Positions 49,011-49,832 of a stretch of 49,832 bases of DNA are shown here, piece by piece (position 1 is the first letter of the stretch; each line of letters starts with the position of its first letter). Below the pieces are notes generated by a model that saw nothing but the letters and a program-made list of their open reading frames with translations, did no database searches and was not told the DNA's origin. This DNA is from Candidatus Gastranaerophilales bacterium (lineage in GTDB: Bacteria; Cyanobacteriota; Vampirovibrionia; Gastranaerophilales; Gastranaerophilaceae), in contig QAMI01000066.1 in the NCBI GenBank assembly GCA_003150395.1, forward strand, positions 1-49,832. Direction: 5' to 3'. The position numbers and the translations under genes were made by a program.

Positions 49011-49832
49011 TTAAATCAGTTCATTTTCAGCCAGAATATTTTTCAAGGCGTGAGCTGATTCTTGCAGCTTGCTAAGTTCATCAAAGCTTAATGAAATTGG
49101 AACAAGGGTTTCAATGCCATCCTTACCGACAATTGCAGGCATGCTTAACGAAACATCACTAATTCCATATTCGCCATGCATTATTGTTGAAACCGGAAGA
49201 ATTGACCTTTCGTTTCTTACTATTGCCTCACAAATTCTTTTAACTGACATTGCAATTCCGTAATTCGTAGCTTTTTTCATGGAAATAATTTCATATGCAC
49301 TATTTTTTACATCTGTTGCAATTTTTTCCGTAGCATTTTGGTGGTCATAATGCCCGCGCATTTCACAAAAATTATTTAGTGGGACACCTGACACATTAGC
49401 GCTGCTCCAAACTGCAATTTCACTATCTCCATGCTCTCCTATAATAAAAGCATGTACGCTTCTGCTATCAACATTTAAATGACGGCCTATTGCATATTTT
49501 AATCTTGCTGTATCAAGCACAGTACCAGAACCAATAACCCTGTTCTCCGAAAGACCGCTCAGTTTTACAGCCGCATAAGTCAAAATATCAACAGGATTAG
49601 CAACAATTAAAAGAATTCCATTAAAATTTCTTTTCTTTATTTCAGGAATAATTGTTTTAAAAATATTTATATTTTTTTTAACCAAATCAAGACGCGTTTC
49701 ACCGGGTTGTTGATTTGCACCAGCTGTAATAATAACAATTCCGGCATTTTTTACATCATCGTAATCACCGGCATGAATTTTCATTGGTTTTGAAAAAGGT
49801 ATTCCATGGCTAATATCAAGAGCCTCACCTTC
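49011..49832 (-). CDS. ldh: L-lactate dehydrogenase (5' partial)
   Basis: Reduces pyruvate to lactate with NADH. The gene runs off the window end: the frame continues past an internal Met to 49832, beginning EGEALDISHGIPFSKP, which matches the family. Visible motifs: TAGANQQPGETRLDLV with the substrate-binding Arg, VANPVDILTY, GSGTVLDTARLKY and IGEHGDSE with the catalytic His. About 50 N-terminal residues including the NAD-binding Gly loop are missing. The residues favour lactate over malate dehydrogenase. It fits with pyk in a fermenting cell. Confidence 0.92.
   Translation of the reverse strand, partial: EGEALDISHGIPFSKPMKIHAGDYDDVKNAGIVIITAGANQQPGETRLDLVKKNINIFKTIIPEIKKRNFNGILLIVANPVDILTYAAVKLSGLSENRVIGSGTVLDTARLKYAIGRHLNVDSRSVHAFIIGEHGDSEIAVWSSANVSGVPLNNFCEMRGHYDHQNATEKIATDVKNSAYEIISMKKATNYGIAMSVKRICEAIVRNERSILPVSTIMHGEYGISDVSLSMPAIVGKDGIETLVPISLSFDELSKLQESAHALKNILAENELI

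Noticed and set aside
1..49832. tRNA or rRNA genes
   Set aside because: I looked for the T-loop GGTTCGAATCC-type signature and CCA-ending cloverleafs in the gaps on both strands and found none.

Overview
The window is one end of an AT-rich bacterial contig: it opens with a run of 13 C that looks like an assembly edge, and a gene is cut at each end. Gene content and sequence style point to a non-photosynthetic cyanobacterial relative of the Vampirovibrionia/Melainabacteria, most likely a gut Gastranaerophilales. The reasons are a type IV prepilin with the N-terminus FTLAEVLITLGIIGIVAAMT, an SLH-domain envelope protein, a cyanobacterial-type Ski2-like helicase, L-lactate dehydrogenase with pyruvate kinase, a Gram-negative MsbA-like exporter, and several large proteins of the kind known mainly as hypotheticals in this lineage. 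No 16S or tRNA gene is present, so the placement rests on protein style.

Layout. 1-7.4 kb: helicase, serS, an XRE regulator divergent from a prepilin, and an isocitrate dehydrogenase operon. 7.5-15.4 kb: two glycine-zipper proteins, uridine kinase, a small Cys-rich secreted protein, an SLH protein, pyruvate kinase and a possible small RNA. 15.4-18.1 kb (minus): TPR lipoprotein, lgt and an MFS exporter. 18.2-26.1 kb (plus): a tightly packed operon with a free ClpX-type zinc finger, a helical-repeat protein, ruvX, DUF1292, a six-repeat Clp N-domain protein without ATPase, tilS, hpt, a soluble histidine kinase and a membrane protein. 26-32 kb: uvrB, a lineage protein, a CpaE/CpaF-like pair whose CpaF has lost its ATP site, and an intergenic repeat cluster. 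32.1-36.7 kb: a 54-aa gene, a 711-residue lineage protein, a strong 6S RNA candidate and a large coiled-coil protein. 36.8-42.5 kb (plus): nadD, yqeK, a degenerate HerA-like protein with a PcrA-type C-terminal domain, def, fmt and aroH. 42.5-45.6 kb (minus): purD-like, dnaJ, queE. 45.7-49.8 kb: a small protein, a membrane protein, an MsbA-like exporter and ldh (partial).

The most interesting signals are three. First, four intergenic copies of a TTACA-N5-TTACA direct repeat match the cyanobacterial HLR1 element bound by RpaB, mostly next to lineage-specific genes. Second, three proteins look like ATPase-less derivatives of known machines: free Clp N-domains plus a free ClpX zinc finger in one operon, a CpaF without Walker A, and a HerA-like protein without a P-loop. 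Third, several promoters place the start codon 6-7 bases after the -10 box, suggesting leaderless mRNAs. All functional statements are read from sequence and family knowledge; no database search was run.
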